Source: Streptomyces sp. sk2.1 (GTDB lineage: Bacteria > Actinomycetota > Actinomycetes > Streptomycetales > Streptomycetaceae). From it: DNA of 32,148 nt. The stretch spans positions 120,605 through 152,752 of the forward strand of contig NZ_RDBO01000045.1 of the NCBI RefSeq assembly GCF_008120935.1, given 5' to 3'. Below the pieces are notes generated by a model, which did not search any database, was not told the DNA's origin, and was given only the letters and a program-made list of their open reading frames with translations. Made by a program: the position numbers and the translations under genes. Shown here piece after piece: positions 23,957 through 31,166 of the stretch (position 1 is its first letter; each line of letters starts with the position of its first letter).

Positions 23957-24221
23957 GTGCTCGACTCCCTGCCGGGACGCCCTGTCGGGCCGGAAACGGT
24001 CCTGTGCCCGAGCAAGATAACCCGGGGCCCGGCAGGCTCCCCGCCCCGGCCGCGCGGCCGACCGGCCGGTACGAAGTAGACCCCCGTCCTTCTTCGCACC
24101 GGCCTCCGGCAGCAGCCCGGTCCCGGGCTCGGCAACGACTCTGATGCGCCAACTTCCGCATGGCCAGACCTGCTGGACGATCTGGGTCGGCGTGGGACGT
24201 TTCATGCTCTGACCTGCTGGG

Positions 24222-24242
24222 ACGCACCTTGCCAAGGTGCGT
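24222..24242. promoter_or_regulatory. Perfect 21-bp palindrome, operator candidate
   Basis: Arms ACGCACCTTG (24222-24231) and CAAGGTGCGT (24233-24242) with one central base. No T-run follows, so it is more likely an operator than a terminator. It lies between the divergent RavA-like and HTH-PGBD genes, 104 bases before ATG 24346. Confidence 0.6.
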
Positions 24243-24293
24243 TCGTGGGACGATGGTCCGTGGCCGACACGCCACGACTTCTCCTGTGTGGCC

Positions 24294-24320
24294 CCGATGC
24301 CTCACTATTTATGGCATCGG
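24294..24320. promoter_or_regulatory. Inverted repeat before the HTH-PGBD gene
   Basis: Perfect 8-bp arms CCGATGCC (24294-24301) and GGCATCGG (24313-24320) with an 11-base AT-rich centre. It ends 25 bases before ATG 24346, and the CATCGGGG just upstream of the start repeats part of one arm. It may be an operator over the promoter or a 5' mRNA hairpin. Confidence 0.5.
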
Positions 24321-24345
24321 CCGGAAAGCATCGGGGGGAAGCCGC

Positions 24346-25278
24346 ATGCCGCGATGGAAAGAGCTGCCCGCAGAGATCTCCAGCAGCGAACGCCAACTGC
24401 TCGTCCAACTGCGCAGGCTGAAGGACCACAGCGATCTGAGCCTGGCCTCGCTGGCGGGCCGGACCAGTTACAGCCGTTCCTCATGGGAGCGGTACCTGAA
24501 CGGGAAGAAGCCCGTACCGCGCAAGGCCGTCGAGGAACTGGCCCGGGTCTGCGGCACGGAGCCGACGCGCCTGCTCGTGCTGTACGACGTCGCCGAGCGG
24601 TCCCGTCCCAGGACGACCGCGACCGGGCGTACGGACGACTCCTCGTCGGCGTCGCCGGAGTCCGCGCGGCCTCTCGAACCCGCCCGGGAAGCGGATCCGG
24701 AGCCGGAACCGGAGCCCGGACAGGAACGGGAGACGGCCTCGGCCACTGCGCCCGAGCCCGAGCCGGGGCCGACACCGACGCCGATACCGGAACAGCGACA
24801 GTCGGATTCCCGGCGGGCGGAGTCCCGGCCGTCGGATTCCCGGCGGCCGGGCCGCACCGTGCCGTTGGGGTGGCTGGTCGCCGCGGTGGTCCTGGCCGTC
24901 GCGGTGTCCTTCGGGGCCGGACTGCTGACGGCGCGGGCCTGGGACGACGACGCCCCGGCGAAGAAGAAGACCGGACCCGTGGCGGCCGGAACGGGGTATC
25001 TGCGCGGCCAGACCTACGAGTGCGCGGTGCAGCGGAAGGATGGCAGGCTGCGGGCGGGTCACAGCGACACCCGCGAGATGCTGCTCGACATCAACAGCAC
25101 CGGTTTCGACGTGGTGGAGGCCCAGTGCCTGCTGCGTGAGAAGGGCTTCGACCCCGGCGTCTTCGACGGGCTGTACGACGAACGGACCAAGGGGGCCGCG
25201 AAGAAGTTCCAGCAGGCCCGCCACCTGGTCGTCGACGGCATCATCGGCCCGGACACCTGGAGGGAGCTGCGCAGATGA
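24346..25278 (+). CDS. HTH - membrane anchor - peptidoglycan-binding protein
   Basis: A protein of 310 residues from ATG 24346 behind a GGGGGGAA ribosome site. The N-terminal XRE-like HTH lies at about 15-85 (SLASLAGRTSYSRSSWERYL followed by NGKKPVPRKAVEEL). A linker rich in Glu and Pro (115-150) and Ser/Arg follows. A single membrane helix, about 172-196 (VPLGWLVAAVVLAVAVSFGA), leads to an outside part with a PG_binding_1 domain at about 255-308 (CLLREKGFDPGVFDGLYDER, then KFQQARHLVVDGIIGPDTW). The topology resembles RodZ, with a DNA-binding-type domain inside and a wall-binding domain outside. It could link wall state to transcription; this is inference. The TGA overlaps the start of the next gene (ATGA). 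Confidence 0.88.
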   Translation: MPRWKELPAEISSSERQLLVQLRRLKDHSDLSLASLAGRTSYSRSSWERYLNGKKPVPRKAVEELARVCGTEPTRLLVLYDVAERSRPRTTATGRTDDSSSASPESARPLEPAREADPEPEPEPGQERETASATAPEPEPGPTPTPIPEQRQSDSRRAESRPSDSRRPGRTVPLGWLVAAVVLAVAVSFGAGLLTARAWDDDAPAKKKTGPVAAGTGYLRGQTYECAVQRKDGRLRAGHSDTREMLLDINSTGFDVVEAQCLLREKGFDPGVFDGLYDERTKGAAKKFQQARHLVVDGIIGPDTWRELRR

Positions 25279-26117
25279 CTGCTTCCACCGTGGGCGGTCA
25301 ACTGGCGGAGGAGCTGCGGGGCGTCAAGGAGCGGTCCGGGCTGAGCCTGGCCGCGCTGGCGGCCCGTACCCCGTACAGCAAATCGTCCTGGGAGCGGTAC
25401 CTCAACGGGAAGAAGCCCGCACCCCGCCAGGCCGTCGAGGCGCTGTGCGCGCTCACCGGGACGCCGCCCGGTCGGCTGCTGGCCCTCTGGGAACTGGCGG
25501 ACGCCGAATGGAGCGGCCGGGCGCGGCCCGTGTCCGCGCCGAAGGCCCCGGACGAACCGGCGGAGGCCGAACCGGAACGCCTCGCCGCCGCCCCGTCCGC
25601 CCCCGCCGCCCGTGCGGGCGTGCGGCGGTGGGCGGTGGCCGCGGCCGTCGCCGGGGTGGTGGCGGCCGGGCTGGCCGGCACCGCGTTCCTCGGGGCCGGG
25701 ACCGCCCGCCCCGGCACGGAGCCGGGCGACGGGCGGCCCCGAGCCGTCACGGAGCCGCCCGTGCGCAACCCCGGGTGCAGGGCCGACGGCTGCGAGGGCA
25801 AGAACCCCGTGGCCATGGGCTGCGGCGGGGCCGGGATGATCACCACCCTCGCCACCCACACCGCGTCCGGCGGGCGGCGCCTGGAGCTCCGCCACGCCGC
25901 GCTGTGCCGCACCCTGTGGGTGCGCACCACGGGGCTGCGGCCGGGCGACCGGGTCGAGCTGTCCCTGTCGACCGGGCGCACCCAGCAGGTCACGGCCACG
26001 GGAGGCCGTGACACCGGGCAGTACCTGGCCACCCCGATGGCGGCGGGCGACAGCGGGGCGGGCACCCGGATCTGCCTGGAGGTACCGGGCAGCCGCCCCG
26101 AGTGCTTCACCGGCTGA
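25275..26117 (+). CDS. HTH - membrane anchor - DUF2690 protein
   Basis: A protein of 280 residues from ATG 25275, overlapping the stop of the HTH-PGBD gene. The HTH at about 10-75 (SLAALAARTPYSKSSWERYL followed by NGKKPAPRQAVEAL) is so close to that of the preceding gene, also at DNA level, that the two heads are probably duplicates. A Glu/Ala/Pro linker and one membrane helix (about 118-143, RRWAVAAAVAGVVAAGLAGT) follow. The outside part (166-280) has the Cys pattern of DUF2690 (NPGCRADGCEGKNPVAMGCG, then a later Cys near LCRTLWVRTT). The DUF2690 function is unknown; the Cys pairs suggest disulfides. The two proteins share the RodZ-like layout but have different ectodomains. Confidence 0.87.
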   Translation: MTASTVGGQLAEELRGVKERSGLSLAALAARTPYSKSSWERYLNGKKPAPRQAVEALCALTGTPPGRLLALWELADAEWSGRARPVSAPKAPDEPAEAEPERLAAAPSAPAARAGVRRWAVAAAVAGVVAAGLAGTAFLGAGTARPGTEPGDGRPRAVTEPPVRNPGCRADGCEGKNPVAMGCGGAGMITTLATHTASGGRRLELRHAALCRTLWVRTTGLRPGDRVELSLSTGRTQQVTATGGRDTGQYLATPMAAGDSGAGTRICLEVPGSRPECFTG

Positions 26118-26253
26118 CCCGGGGAATCGGGGACCGGGGGAACCAAGGACCCCGGGACCAGGGAAACCAAGGACCCCGGGAATCGGAGACCAGGGGACCC
26201 CGGGAACCAAGGACCCGGGGAACCAAGGACCCGGGGAACCAAGGACCCGGGGC
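26118..26253. repeat. Imperfect 16-bp tandem repeats (AAGGACCCGGGGAACC)
   Basis: Directly after the DUF2690 gene. Three or more near-identical copies of AAGGACCCGGGGAACC lie at about 26210-26253, with more diverged copies and GGGAATCGG variants before them. No ORF of interest overlaps them. They are probably slippage-expanded spacer DNA. Confidence 0.85.
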
Positions 26254-26281
26254 GTTCCCGGCCCCGCCGTACGCATGCCGA

Positions 26282-26313
26282 AAGGGTGCACCCGGTCTCC
26301 CGGACGCACCCTT
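26282..26313. terminator. Hairpin between convergent genes
   Basis: Arms AAGGGTGC (26282-26289) and GCACCCTT (26306-26313) enclose a 16-base loop that can pair further (CCGG twice). It lies between the convergent DUF2690 gene and the small stress-type gene. A bidirectional transcription terminator is the likeliest reading. Confidence 0.55.
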
Positions 26314-26410
26314 CGACTCGACGGAGCGACGGACACGGACCATGCGCGAAGTCGCCGAACGACATCACGACGTCAGCGGTCGCCGAACACGCCGACAGTC
26401 AGGAGCGGCG

Positions 26411-26605
26411 TCAGCGGTCGCGGCGCTCGCGGATGTCGTCCGCGGTGTCCCGGGCCGTGTCACGGCCCTGCCGCGACGCCTCCGAGGCCCGCCCGGACGC
26501 GTCCTGCGTCCGCTCGCGGCCCTCCTCCCGGCCCTCGTCCATCTTCCGCTTCGCCTCGTCGGCGAGCTGCTGCGCCTTGTCCTTGAACTGGTCTGCGATG
26601 CCCAT
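26411..26605 (-). CDS. Small hydrophilic stress-type protein (CsbD/LEA-like)
   Basis: A protein of 64 residues. ATG 26605 is chosen because GGAG lies 8 bases upstream; the frame also offers GTG 26614. It begins MGIADQFKDKAQQLADEAKR and consists almost entirely of charged, Ala/Gln/Arg/Asp-rich helix (EGREEGRERTQDASGRASEA and so on). It has no membrane segment or signal peptide. The same N-terminal motif is common in Streptomyces small proteins of the CsbD/LEA type, thought to protect cells under stress. The SDR gene lies upstream on the same strand, 84 bases away. Confidence 0.75.
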   Translation of the reverse strand: MGIADQFKDKAQQLADEAKRKMDEGREEGRERTQDASGRASEASRQGRDTARDTADDIRERRDR

Positions 26606-26689
26606 GCCGTTCACTCCTCGTGAGTTTGTGGGGGCGGTCCGTGAGGACCTCGTCCAGCGTCGCAGCCCCCCGCACCCACCGCATGTCGA

Positions 26690-27583
26690 TCAGTCACTCT
26701 GCGTGCGCGCCGCCCTCGCGTCCTGGTCCGCCGCGCCCCCGGCGCCCACCAGCCCCTTGCCCACGCCGTCCAGCCGCGACCCGAACTTCCGGACCTCCCG
26801 CTGGCCGACGACGCCTATCACCGAGGGCAGGTAGCCCCGCACGGACTGCATCCCGCGCAGCCACCACTGCGCGTACACGTGCGGGGAGCGGCGCTCGACG
26901 CCGGCCACGATCCGGTCGACCGCGGGGCCCAGCGGGTAGGTGCGGTTCGCCGGCCAGGGCAGCCGCTGCCGCAACTCCCGCATCACGTCGTCCTGGTCGG
27001 CGCCCCGCACCATGTCCGTGTCGGTCCAGGAGAGGTAGCCGACCCCGACCTTCACCCCGCGGTAGCCGACCTCGGCCCGCAGGCTGTGGGCGAACGCCTC
27101 CACGCCCGACTTGGACGCGCAGTACGCGGTCATCATCGGGGCCGGGGTCATCGCGGCGAGCGAGGCGATCTGGAGGAAGTACCCGCGGCTCTCCATCAGC
27201 ACCGGCAGGAACGCCCGCCCCGTCACCGCGCCGCCGATCAGGTTGACCTCGATGACCCGCCGCCACGCGTCGGGGTCCGAGTCGACGAACGGACCGCCCG
27301 CCGCGACCCCGGCGTTGGCGACGACGACGTCGACCTTCCCGAACCGCTCCTTCACCTCCTGGGCGACGCGTGCCATCGCCTCGTGGTCGGTGACGTCCGC
27401 GAACCAGTGGTCGCTCTCCGCGTGCAGCCGCTCGGAGACCTTCTTCAGCTCGTCCGGCTCCAGGCCCACCAGCGCGAGCTTCGCGCCGCGCGCCGAGAGC
27501 TTGCGGGCCAGCAGCTCGCCCACGCCGCGCGCCGCGCCCGTGACGACGACGACCTGTCCTTCGAGACTCCGCCTGCCGCTCAT
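26690..27583 (-). CDS. Short-chain dehydrogenase/reductase
   Basis: A protein of 297 residues from ATG 27583, with GGAGGAGG upstream. It is a classical SDR: the cofactor loop TGAARGVG (15-22), NAG (90-92), Ser141 and the YxxxK pair Tyr154/Lys158 (AYCASKSG). The C-terminal 60 residues (VIGVVGQREVRKFGSRLDGV and after) are longer than a minimal SDR and resemble those of actinobacterial SDRs beside Baeyer-Villiger monooxygenases. It would interconvert an alcohol and a ketone with NAD(P)H. ATG 27583 overlaps the stop of the hydrolase gene (ATGA), so it is the third gene of the operon. It is soluble, though the tail may touch the membrane. Confidence 0.9.
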   Translation of the reverse strand: MSGRRSLEGQVVVVTGAARGVGELLARKLSARGAKLALVGLEPDELKKVSERLHAESDHWFADVTDHEAMARVAQEVKERFGKVDVVVANAGVAAGGPFVDSDPDAWRRVIEVNLIGGAVTGRAFLPVLMESRGYFLQIASLAAMTPAPMMTAYCASKSGVEAFAHSLRAEVGYRGVKVGVGYLSWTDTDMVRGADQDDVMRELRQRLPWPANRTYPLGPAVDRIVAGVERRSPHVYAQWWLRGMQSVRGYLPSVIGVVGQREVRKFGSRLDGVGKGLVGAGGAADQDARAARTQSD

Positions 27584-28575
27584 GCGACCTCCTCCTTCTC
27601 GGCCGTGCCGTCCGTGTCCGCGCCCGTGCCCGCGCCCGCGCCCGGGTGCGCGGTGTCCGTTCCCGTCGCCCCGCCCGCCGGGAGGTACACGGCGACGAGT
27701 TCCCGGATCCGCTCCGTGACCGCCTCCGGCGCCTCCACCGGCGTCATGTGCCCCATCCCCGTCAGCTCGGTGAGCCCCAGGCCCTCGGGCAGTGCCGCCG
27801 CGATCGCCCGCGCGTGCCCGAGCGGCGTCAGCCGGTCCGCGGTGCCCGCGATCACCGCCGTGGGCACCCGCAACTCCCGTACGCCCGCGTCGAGATCGAG
27901 GTCCGCGAGGACGTGCCCCCAGGCGGCCCTGGCCTTCCTCGGGCACGCGTGCACGATCCGGGCGCAGGTCTCCACGCGCTCCGGGGCCGACCCCGCTCCC
28001 ATCGTGGCGTACTTGAGCACCCGCCGGGTAATCGGAGTGACCGGTCCCAGCGGGGCCGACGCCACGAGGATCGCGCGGTGCAGCCGGGTCCGTACCGCTC
28101 CGGCCCGCATCGGCACCACGACCGACTCGGCGGCCAGCCGCGAACTCCCGGTACTGCACAGCAGTACGGCGGCGGCGTGCTCGCGCAGCCCGGCGCGGTG
28201 CGCGGCGGCCATGATCGTCATGCCGCCCATGGAGTGCCCGGCGAGCACGGCCTTCTCCCCCGGTGCGAGGGTGGCGGCCAGTACCGCTTCGAGGTCGTCG
28301 GCGAGGGCGTCGGTGCCGTATCCGCCGCGGTCGACCGCCGGCGAACCGCCGTGGCCCCGCTGGTCGTAGACGACGACCCGGTGGTCCGCCGCGAGGGCCC
28401 TGGTCTGCGCGTCCCAGAAGCGGGTGCTGCACGTCCAGCCGTGCGCGAGGACCACGGCGGGGGCCCCGTCCGGGCCGTGCACCTCGACGTGGATGCGGGC
28501 GCCGTCGGCGGAGCGGACGGTGAGTTCGCGCGCGGGCACCGGCGGCGCGCCGTCGCGCCGCAGCAGCCGGCTCAT
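27580..28575 (-). CDS. Alpha/beta hydrolase
   Basis: A protein of 331 residues from ATG 28575, overlapping the stop of the monooxygenase gene (ATGA). The alpha/beta hydrolase pattern is complete: an oxyanion HGW (45-47), nucleophile Ser115 in GHSMGG (113-118), Asp247 in GTADRLTP and His276 in GMGHMTPVEAP. The cap (about 140-200) has the size of esterases and epoxide-hydrolase-like enzymes. A Gly/Thr/Asp-rich tail (GATGTDTAHPGAGAGTGADT) ends the protein. In this operon the natural substrate is the ester or lactone made by the monooxygenase. It is cytoplasmic; no signal peptide. Confidence 0.9.
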   Translation of the reverse strand: MSRLLRRDGAPPVPARELTVRSADGARIHVEVHGPDGAPAVVLAHGWTCSTRFWDAQTRALAADHRVVVYDQRGHGGSPAVDRGGYGTDALADDLEAVLAATLAPGEKAVLAGHSMGGMTIMAAAHRAGLREHAAAVLLCSTGSSRLAAESVVVPMRAGAVRTRLHRAILVASAPLGPVTPITRRVLKYATMGAGSAPERVETCARIVHACPRKARAAWGHVLADLDLDAGVRELRVPTAVIAGTADRLTPLGHARAIAAALPEGLGLTELTGMGHMTPVEAPEAVTERIRELVAVYLPAGGATGTDTAHPGAGAGTGADTDGTAEKEEVA

Positions 28576-30146
28576 CCCGCGACCTCCTCGGCGACGGCCT
28601 TCCCGGCGGGCTTCCCGGCGGCCGGCTCCTGCGCGCCGCGCTGCTGCCCGACGGTCGGCGCGGCCGGCTGCTTCGGCGCCCGTACGACCTCGTACTCCGA
28701 GAGGTCCACCGACCGCGTCAGCTTGCGGAACTCGGCGGTGGTGCCCGGCCAGACCGTGGTGTTGCGCCCGTTGGCGTCCAGGTACCAGCTGTTGCAGCCG
28801 CCGGTGTTCCACACGGTGCGCTTCATCCGTTCCTGGACCCGGCGGTTCCACACGCCGAGCGCCGAGGGCCGCGCGTCGAGGGCGACGCGTCCGCCCAGCA
28901 CGTTCAGCTGGCGCAGGTAGTCGGCCATGTAGTTCAGCTGGGACTCGATCATCAGGATCATCGAGGAGTTCCCGAGACCGGTGTTGGGGCCGATGATCGT
29001 CATCCAGTTGGGGAAGCCCGAGACGGTCGCCCCGCGCAGCGACTGCACGCCGTCCTTCCAGGACTCGGCGAGCGTGACGCCGTCCGCGCCCACCACCCGC
29101 TCGGCGATCGGCATGTCGGTGACGTGGAAGCCGGTGCCGAAGACGATCGCGTCGACCTCGGCCTCCGTACCGTCCGAGGCGACGACGGTGGAGCCCCGCA
29201 CCTCGGCCAGGCCGGAGGCGACCACGTCCACGTTGGGCTGCGCGAGCGCCGGGTAGTACGCGTTGGAGAGCAGGATGCGCTTGCAGCCGATGCGGTACGA
29301 GGGGGTCAGCTTGGCGCGCAGCTCCGGGTCCTTGATGGACCGCGCCATGTTGGCCTTGGCTATCTTCTCGACCAGGCCCAGCTCGCCGGGGTGCTTGGTG
29401 AAGGCGCTGACCTGCAACTCCCGTATGCCCCAGAGCAGTCCGCGGCGGGCGGTGCCGGTGGCGGGGACCGCGCGGTGCAGCCAGCGCTCGGCGCCGCTGA
29501 TCTTCCGGTCCATGCGCGGCATGACCCAGGGCGGGGTGCGCTGGAAGAGCGTCAGCCTGCCGACCTCGGGCTGGATCGCGGGCACGATCTGGATGGCGGA
29601 GGCGCCCGTGCCGACCATCGCGACGCGTTTGCCCGCCAGTTCGGCGTCGTGGTCCCAGCGGGCCGAGTGGAAGACCTTGCCGGGGAAGTCGGCGAGACCG
29701 GGGATGTCCGGCATCTTCGGGTCGGAGAGCGGGCCGCTCGCGGAGACGACGAAATCGGCGGTGATCGTGACCCCGTTCGCGGTCTCGATGACCCAGTGCA
29801 GCGCGTCGCGGTCCCAGCGCATGATCGTTACTTCATGGCCGAACCTGATGTGCGGGCGCAGCCCGAAGGTGTCCGCGACGTGTTCCAGGTAGGCGCGGAT
29901 GTGCTTCTGCCCGGAGAAGGTGCGCGGCCACTCGGGGTTGGGCGCGAACGAGAACGAGTAGAGGTGGGACGGTACGTCGCAGGCGCAGCCGGGATAGCTG
30001 TTGTCGCGCCAGGTGCCGCCGACGGAGTCCGCCCGCTCCAGGACGACGAAGTCGGTCATGCCTTCGCGGCGCAGCCGGACCGCGGCCCCGAGGCCCCCGA
30101 ATCCGGATCCGATCACCGCCACCCGTACGTGCTCGTGCTGGGCCAT
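28572..30146 (-). CDS. Baeyer-Villiger type flavin monooxygenase
   Basis: A protein of 524 residues from ATG 30146, with GGAGG 7 bases upstream. It has an FAD-binding GxGxxG (GSGFGG, 13-18), a second dinucleotide motif GTGASA (179-184) for NADPH, and the Baeyer-Villiger fingerprint F-x-G-x3-H-x3-W at 154-164 (FPGKVFHSARW). Also typical are VGGTWRDNSYPGCACDVPSH (42-61) and GPNTGLGNSSMI further on. Such enzymes insert an oxygen next to a ketone carbonyl, giving an ester or lactone. The C-terminal 35 residues are Ala/Gln/Lys-rich and probably disordered. First gene of a three-gene operon with the hydrolase and SDR, and divergent from the MerR regulator. Confidence 0.93.
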   Translation of the reverse strand: MAQHEHVRVAVIGSGFGGLGAAVRLRREGMTDFVVLERADSVGGTWRDNSYPGCACDVPSHLYSFSFAPNPEWPRTFSGQKHIRAYLEHVADTFGLRPHIRFGHEVTIMRWDRDALHWVIETANGVTITADFVVSASGPLSDPKMPDIPGLADFPGKVFHSARWDHDAELAGKRVAMVGTGASAIQIVPAIQPEVGRLTLFQRTPPWVMPRMDRKISGAERWLHRAVPATGTARRGLLWGIRELQVSAFTKHPGELGLVEKIAKANMARSIKDPELRAKLTPSYRIGCKRILLSNAYYPALAQPNVDVVASGLAEVRGSTVVASDGTEAEVDAIVFGTGFHVTDMPIAERVVGADGVTLAESWKDGVQSLRGATVSGFPNWMTIIGPNTGLGNSSMILMIESQLNYMADYLRQLNVLGGRVALDARPSALGVWNRRVQERMKRTVWNTGGCNSWYLDANGRNTTVWPGTTAEFRKLTRSVDLSEYEVVRAPKQPAAPTVGQQRGAQEPAAGKPAGKAVAEEVAG

Positions 30147-30178
30147 GCTGCCGCCTCCCGCGGTACGTCACACGACTC

Positions 30179-30244
30179 TGCCAGCAATCACTGGCATTGT
30201 TGGGAGAGTAGAACAGCTCCGTACCGATGGGTAGGGGTACGGAG
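30179..30244. promoter_or_regulatory. Two inverted repeats in the monooxygenase/MerR divergent region
   Basis: TGCCAG (30179-30184) and CTGGCA (30191-30196) with a six-base centre form one operator-like dyad close to the monooxygenase gene. CTCCGTACC (30217-30225) and GGTACGGAG (30236-30244) form a second, with 9-bp arms and a 10-base centre, close to the MerR gene. They lie in the 135 bases between the two divergent starts. MerR proteins bind dyads between -35 and -10; which of these is the site cannot be told. Confidence 0.6.
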
Positions 30245-30281
30245 CGGGAAAGTTACCGGCGGTACAACATAGGGTTCGGCT

Positions 30282-30986
30282 GTGGCTGAAGGACGCGAGC
30301 ACCGCGAATACCGCATGGAGGAGCTGGCCAAGGAAGCCGGCATCCCCGTGCGGACCGTGCGCTTCTACCGGGAGCGCGGGCTGATCTCGCCGCCCCGCAG
30401 GGAGGGGCGCATCGCCTGGTACGACGACCACCACCTGGCCCGGTTGCGCACCATCACGGGCCTGTTGGAACGCGGTCACACCCTCACCGGGATCGCCGAT
30501 CTGGCCCGCACCTTCGAGAGCGGCCGGGACGTCGCCGAGGTGCTGGGCCTGGGCGAGCCGACCGAGGAGACGCCGGTCCGCCTCACCCCCGAACAACTGG
30601 CGGACTACTTCCAGGACGAGACCAGCGCCGAGAACCTCGCCACCGCCCTCGACCTCGGCTACCTCGCCACCGACGGCGACGAGATCGTCCACATCAGCCG
30701 CCGCCTGCTGGACGTGTCGTCCGAGCTGGTGCGGGAGGGCGTACCGCTCGCCACGGTGCTCGCGACGGGGCGCCGGGTCCGCGAGCACGCGGACGCGCTC
30801 GCGGAACTCTTCGTGAGCGTCCTGCGGGAACACGGCGACGAGGCCGAACCGCCCCAACTCCGGCCGCTGGCACGAGCGGTGATGGACGCCGAACTGTCCA
30901 TGGCACTGGACCGGCGACTGCGCCGGGAGAGCCGGGAGAGCCGCGGGGAGAACACCGGGGAGCAGCCTCAGGCCCCCGCCCCCTGA
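30282..30986 (+). CDS. MerR-family regulator of the monooxygenase operon
   Basis: A protein of 234 residues from GTG 30282, with AGGG upstream. The N-terminal MerR winged helix lies at about 8-75: MEELAKEAGIPVRTVRFYRE, then RGLISPPRREGRIAWYDDHH and LRTITGLLERGHTLTGI. The C-terminal part is helical and longer than a minimal MerR; it has no Cys-rich metal site, so it probably senses an organic ligand. A position opposite to the monooxygenase operon, across dyad repeats, suggests it controls that operon and itself. The final 25 residues are Arg/Glu/Gln-rich. Confidence 0.9.
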   Translation: MAEGREHREYRMEELAKEAGIPVRTVRFYRERGLISPPRREGRIAWYDDHHLARLRTITGLLERGHTLTGIADLARTFESGRDVAEVLGLGEPTEETPVRLTPEQLADYFQDETSAENLATALDLGYLATDGDEIVHISRRLLDVSSELVREGVPLATVLATGRRVREHADALAELFVSVLREHGDEAEPPQLRPLARAVMDAELSMALDRRLRRESRESRGENTGEQPQAPAP

Positions 30987-31001
30987 GGGCCGGGCCCCTC
31001 A
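30984..31001. terminator. Possible hairpin at the end of the MerR gene
   Basis: TGAGGG and CCCTCA arms (6 bp) enclose CCGGGC, starting at the stop codon of the MerR gene. There is no T-run. It may terminate the MerR transcript; the 165 bases after it to the convergent gene show nothing else I can name. Confidence 0.35.
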
Positions 31002-31166
31002 CCTCTGGGTCCCGGCCACCGGCCGCCGCCCTTGATCTTGATCGCACGCCGGAATACTGCCCGGTCCGGACCGCCCCGTACGCCCTCCAGTTCGTACGAT
31101 CTCCTGTTCGCACGATCCACCGTTCGAAGTCCCCGGCCCCGGCGCGCGGCGGGCACGGGGCGGCCC

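Larger units (their letters stand above)
23957..24345. other. Divergent intergenic region, 389 bp
   Basis: No protein-like ORF is seen here. It separates the divergent RavA-like gene and the HTH-PGBD gene and must carry both promoters. It contains a direct repeat GACCTGCTGG (24167-24176 and 24211-24220, 44 bases apart), a direct repeat CGTGGGACG on both sides of a 21-bp palindrome (24222-24242), and an inverted repeat near the HTH-PGBD start (24294-24320). Confidence 0.7.

Noticed and set aside
24160..24345. Upstream extension of the HTH-PGBD gene to 24160
   Set aside because: The extension crosses the palindromes and lacks a ribosome site; ATG 24346 has a strong GGGGGGAA site.
26118..26253. 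Possible CRISPR or att-site array
   Set aside because: Units are 16 bp, imperfect and without unique spacers; no integrase or tRNA nearby.
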